Positions 15,022 to 17,134 of a stretch of DNA of 17,134 nt are shown in pieces. Within the stretch, counting starts at the first letter, position 1; each line of letters opens with the position of its first letter. Under the pieces are notes generated by a model. That model was not told where the DNA came from. It searched no databases and saw nothing but the letters and a program-made list of their open reading frames with translations. Source of the stretch: Candidatus Tariuqbacter arcticus (GTDB taxonomy: Bacteria > Electryoneota > Tariuqbacteria > Tariuqbacterales > Tariuqbacteraceae). The DNA is taken from assembly GCA_013202315.1 (NCBI GenBank), contig JABMRZ010000447.1, positions 1-17,134 of the forward strand. The letters run 5' to 3'. A program made the position numbers and the translations under genes.

Positions 15022-15050
15022 TTGACTTTATTGAATAAAATTATTAAATT
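15022..15050 (+). promoter_or_regulatory. Candidate promoter for rplU-rpmA
   Basis: TTGACT (15022-15027) is separated by exactly 17 bases from TAAATT (15045-15050), in the AT-rich 122-base gap before L21. The spacing and position fit a sigma70-type promoter about 38 bases before the ATG. It would allow the ribosomal-protein pair to be transcribed independently of rng. The -10 match is partial. Confidence 0.33.
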
Positions 15051-15088
15051 TATTGTCTTGAAATATTTCTACAAGATGGAGCGGTTAG

Positions 15089-15412
15089 ATGTACGGATAT
15101 GCAGAGATAAAAGGGCATCAATTTCGCCTAATTCCGGGGGAAGAGATAGAAGTACCCGCATTCGAGGTGGAAGTTGGCGGTGAAATCGATATATCCCCTT
15201 TACTGGTGTTCGCTGATGGAGAGCAGACATTTTTTGGCGGCGATTGCGCTGGTTTTACCGCTAAAGCTACAGTTATAGCGCACGGTAAATACCCGAAGAT
15301 TATTATATTCAAGAAGAAGCGCCGCAAGGGGTATAAAGTCACCAGGGGCCATCGCCAGAAATTCACAACTCTACGCATCGATGAAATCGTGAAAATCGAG
15401 GAGGCAGAATAA
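15089..15412 (+). CDS. rplU: 50S ribosomal protein L21
   Basis: A 107-residue L21, close to the usual 100-105. It shows the family's opening 'YAEIKGHQFRL' (normally YAVI..GGKQYRV), the middle 'KATVIAHGKYPKIIIFKKKRRKGYKVTRGHRQKFTTLRI' region that contacts 23S rRNA, and a short acidic tail. GGAG (15078-15081) is the ribosome-binding site. Its stop codon overlaps the rpmA start in TAATG, so the two are translationally coupled. The order rng-rplU-rpmA is common in bacteria. Nothing unusual is seen except that the typical GGKQ is replaced by KGHQ. Confidence 0.95.
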   Translation: MYGYAEIKGHQFRLIPGEEIEVPAFEVEVGGEIDISPLLVFADGEQTFFGGDCAGFTAKATVIAHGKYPKIIIFKKKRRKGYKVTRGHRQKFTTLRIDEIVKIEEAE

Positions 15413-15672
15413 TGGCGCATAAGAAAGGCGTGGGTTCATCGCGCAATGGCAGAGATTCCAATCCCAAGATGCTCGGAGTCAAGCGTTCGGCGGGGCAGTT
15501 TGTGCGCGCTGGCAGCATCATCGCCAGGCAGAATGGGACCCATTTTCACCCAGGACGAAATGTCGGGCTCGGCAGTGATTATACTGTTTTTGCGCTGGTG
15601 GATGGGGTGGTGGAGTTTAAGACGAGTAAGAGAGGGAAGAAGATATCGGTCATCCCTGAAGCGGTTGTATAG
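15412..15672 (+). CDS. rpmA: 50S ribosomal protein L27
   Basis: An 86-residue L27 with 'MAHKKGVGSSRNGRDSNPK' at the N-terminus, which reaches toward the peptidyl-transferase centre, and 'GTHFHPGRNVGLGSDYTVFAL' in the body. There is no cleaved N-terminal extension of the kind seen in Firmicutes. The ATG overlaps the L21 stop codon by one base. The obg GTPase gene that often follows is missing here: a 331-base spacer and then malate dehydrogenase come next. No intrinsic terminator is clear after the gene. Confidence 0.96.
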   Translation: MAHKKGVGSSRNGRDSNPKMLGVKRSAGQFVRAGSIIARQNGTHFHPGRNVGLGSDYTVFALVDGVVEFKTSKRGKKISVIPEAVV

Positions 15673-15686
15673 GCGGTTATTGCGCT
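15671..15686 (+). repeat. 16-base direct repeat flanking mdh, left copy
   Basis: AGGCGGTTATTGCGCT begins within the rpmA stop codon and matches 17065-17080 at 15 of 16 bases. The pair brackets the malate dehydrogenase gene and its terminator. Confidence 0.4.
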
Positions 15687-16003
15687 AAAACCGGGGAAAA
15701 TGTCGATTTTACTTTGATGTGATGATGAGTACATTTCATTTGTCACTTGTCATTTGTATCAGTATAAGTCGATATTTTATCGGACAATTTTTTACTTGAT
15801 ACTTGTTACTTGATACTTATTCACTCTCAAATCCGTCATTGCGGATTCCGGCTCGGCTAAGTTAGGGATGTTATTTTTTGCCAATGGCGCATAAACTGTC
15901 TATAGTAGAGTCAGCGGGGCAGCCCCTCGCTTAATAATACCAAACAGCCTTTGTAAGGCGTTAAAAAAACAATTAATAAATTTCCAAGAAGGAGGTTCAT
16001 TTA
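15673..16003. other. Gene-free spacer between rpmA and mdh, with tandem repeats
   Basis: I see no convincing gene on either strand in these 331 bases. It contains a 14-base unit repeated twice (TACTTGATACTTGT at 15793-15806 and TACTTGATACTTAT at 15807-15820), an earlier related pair of CATTTGT units (15737-15757), and a GGGG-CAG-CCCC hairpin (15915-15925) without a T-tract. A weak hairpin at 15769-15781 (CGATA/TATCG) is followed by six T's at 15788-15793. Possibly this is a remnant of mobile or repeat DNA. A weak promoter-like pair TTGTAA (15951) and TAATAA (15974) lies just before the mdh ribosome-binding site. Confidence 0.5.
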
Positions 16004-16966
16004 ATGTTGAATAAGATAGGATTAATCGGCGGCGGCAATATCGGCGGGGTGTTATTCGCTGAAATAGCCAAGCGTCGTCTGGCGAAGCGGATCGGTTTGA
16101 TCGATGTGAAGCCGCCGGATTTAGCCAAGGGCAAGGCTTTGGACATCGCCGAAGGTTCGCCCACAATTATGGCGGATTTTGATTATGATGCCAGCAAGGA
16201 ATATGATGCGCTTGAAGGCTCCGACCTGGTGATTAACACCGCCGGCGTTCCCCGCACAAAGCGTCCTGACGGCACCATCCCTACCCGGGAAGAACTATTG
16301 GCGACCAATCTTAAGATCACCAAATCGGTGGCTGAAGGGATTCAGAAGTATTGCCCGGAGGCGATCATTGTATCGATTGCGAATCCTTTGGACGCCATCG
16401 TGTATACTCTTTACAAGATTTTAAATCCGCCGAAGAACAAGCTGATGGGTATGGCGGGGCAGCTCGATTCCGGGCGCTACCGCTATTTCATCGCCAAGGA
16501 AGCTGGGGTTTCAGTGGAGAATGTGGAAGCGTTAGTTTTAGGCGGGCACGGCGACACTATGGTGCCGGTTCGTTCATGCTGCCGTATCGCCGGTATGCCG
16601 GTGGAGAAATTCGTTGCCGCTGACAAGCTGGAAGCGATTGAAACCCGCACTCGAAAGGCTGGCGGGGAAGTGGTCGGCTTATTGGGAACTGGTTCGGCTT
16701 TTGTTTCTCCGGCATGGGCGGCTCTTGAAATGACCGAAGCCATCATCTATGACAAGAGTAAAATAGTCGCCACCTGCGCCCTGTTGGAAGGCGAGTATGG
16801 TATCGATGGTCTTTTCGTCGGGGTTCCAGCAATTCTGGACGCCGGTGGAGTGAAGAAGGTGGTTGAAGTAGATTTAAGCGAAGGCGAAAAGGCGGCGCTG
16901 GCTCATTCGGTGGAAGCGGTGAGCAAGACTTGCGCCGAAGTCGATGAAATGCTGGCAGGACTATAG
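16004..16966 (+). CDS. mdh: Malate dehydrogenase (LDH/MDH superfamily)
   Basis: A 320-residue NAD-dependent 2-hydroxyacid dehydrogenase converting malate and oxaloacetate in the TCA cycle. It has the glycine-rich loop 'IGGGNIGG' (residues 8-15), D34 in 'GLIDVK' (NAD preference), R84 at the substrate-specificity position (Arg means malate, Gln would mean lactate), R95, the catalytic pair D155/H182 ('LDSGRYR', 'GGHGDTMVP') and R158 for substrate carboxylate. The mobile active-site loop between R84 and R95 is about five residues longer than the usual 'RKPGMSR' form. Position 154 is Q in 'GMAGQLDS', where V is usual. An excellent ribosome-binding site, GAAGGAGG (15988-15995), suggests strong translation. 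A strong terminator follows, so this is a single-gene transcript or the end of one. Confidence 0.93.
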   Translation: MLNKIGLIGGGNIGGVLFAEIAKRRLAKRIGLIDVKPPDLAKGKALDIAEGSPTIMADFDYDASKEYDALEGSDLVINTAGVPRTKRPDGTIPTREELLATNLKITKSVAEGIQKYCPEAIIVSIANPLDAIVYTLYKILNPPKNKLMGMAGQLDSGRYRYFIAKEAGVSVENVEALVLGGHGDTMVPVRSCCRIAGMPVEKFVAADKLEAIETRTRKAGGEVVGLLGTGSAFVSPAWAALEMTEAIIYDKSKIVATCALLEGEYGIDGLFVGVPAILDAGGVKKVVEVDLSEGEKAALAHSVEAVSKTCAEVDEMLAGL

Positions 16967-16990
16967 TATCTTTTGAATAAGTATTAATAG

Positions 16991-17021
16991 AGCCGGGAGA
17001 TAGAATATCTTCCGGCTTTTT
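16991..17021 (+). terminator. Intrinsic terminator of mdh
   Basis: A 12-base-pair stem (16991-17002 with 17006-17017, one G-U pair) with a three-base loop GAA, followed at once by a T-tract (17017-17021). It starts 24 bases after the mdh stop. This is the clearest terminator in the window. Confidence 0.9.
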
Positions 17022-17064
17022 GTGTATAATCAATGTAGATTTAAAATCATCAATATGATATATT

Positions 17065-17080
17065 AGGCGCTTATTGCGCT
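17065..17080 (+). repeat. 16-base direct repeat flanking mdh, right copy
   Basis: AGGCGCTTATTGCGCT differs from the left copy at 15671-15686 by one base. It lies directly before the palindrome at the end of the window. Confidence 0.4.
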
Positions 17081-17107
17081 GACATCGACAAAAAATTGTC
17101 TATGTCA
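17080..17107. repeat. Imperfect 12-base inverted repeat after mdh
   Basis: TGACATCGACAA (17080-17091) and TTGTCTATGTCA (17096-17107) pair except for one mismatch, around an AAAA spacer. With no T-tract after it on either strand it is not a typical terminator. It may be an operator for a gene beyond the window or a repeat element. Confidence 0.4.
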
Positions 17108-17134
17108 CTATATTGTATTATTGGATATCTCAAA

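Noticed and set aside
15118..15420. 100-codon minus-strand frame over L21
   Set aside because: It is antisense to a clear ribosomal protein gene and has no recognisable features.
15737..15820. CRISPR array
   Set aside because: The units are 14 bases and directly adjacent with no unique spacers, and there is no cas gene.

Overview
The window looks like chromosomal DNA from an uncultured bacterium of the FCB superphylum (Zixibacteria, Marinimicrobia, KSB1 and Ignavibacteria-like lineages). The main clue is three C-terminal secretion-sorting domains of the 'SPNPFNPTT…GVYF…K' type (type IX/Por-like, FlgD-fold), one intact and two as relics. Base composition is moderate and several genes start with TTG or GTG. 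No lineage can be named from this sequence alone. All supported genes lie on the + strand.

Region 1 (1-2614) holds the C-terminal remnant of a selenophosphate synthetase (SelD), a possible 33-residue ORF, and a large two-domain enzyme joining a SAM-dependent methyltransferase to a D-Ala-D-Ala-ligase-like ATP-grasp domain. Region 2 (2615-5730) is an accessory surface/secretion region. It contains an orphan sorting-domain fragment, a secreted seven-repeat protein (probably a seven-bladed propeller) with its own sorting domain, a Wzz-like chain-length protein, and an 18-codon tail of another sorting domain.

Region 3 (5760-10633) opens with a G-rich, telomere-like tract and hairpin repeats, followed by housekeeping genes: a PgpH/YqfF-type 7TM-HD phosphodiesterase, ybeY overlapping it by 23 nt, a CNNM/CorC-family protein, and a half-length GT9-like glycosyltransferase overlapping that by 20 nt. 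PgpH-YbeY-CorC is a recurring bacterial neighbourhood, although PhoH, often found with it, is absent here. A second copy of the G-rich/hairpin repeat follows directly after the half-length glycosyltransferase.

Region 4 (10909-15672) is the conserved cluster of radical SAM protein (TIGR03960-like plus DUF2344), RNase G, L21 and L27, tying an uncharacterised radical SAM enzyme to RNA processing and large-subunit ribosomal proteins. Region 5 (15673-17134) is a repeat-bearing spacer, a malate dehydrogenase with an enlarged active-site loop, a strong intrinsic terminator, and a palindrome at the end of the window.

I found no CRISPR array, tRNA, rRNA, phage module or intact insertion sequence. The items most worth following up are the methyltransferase/ATP-grasp fusion, the radical SAM-RNase G-ribosomal protein linkage with its four-cysteine linker, the two-part G-rich/hairpin repeats, the MDH loop insertion and the decayed sorting domains.
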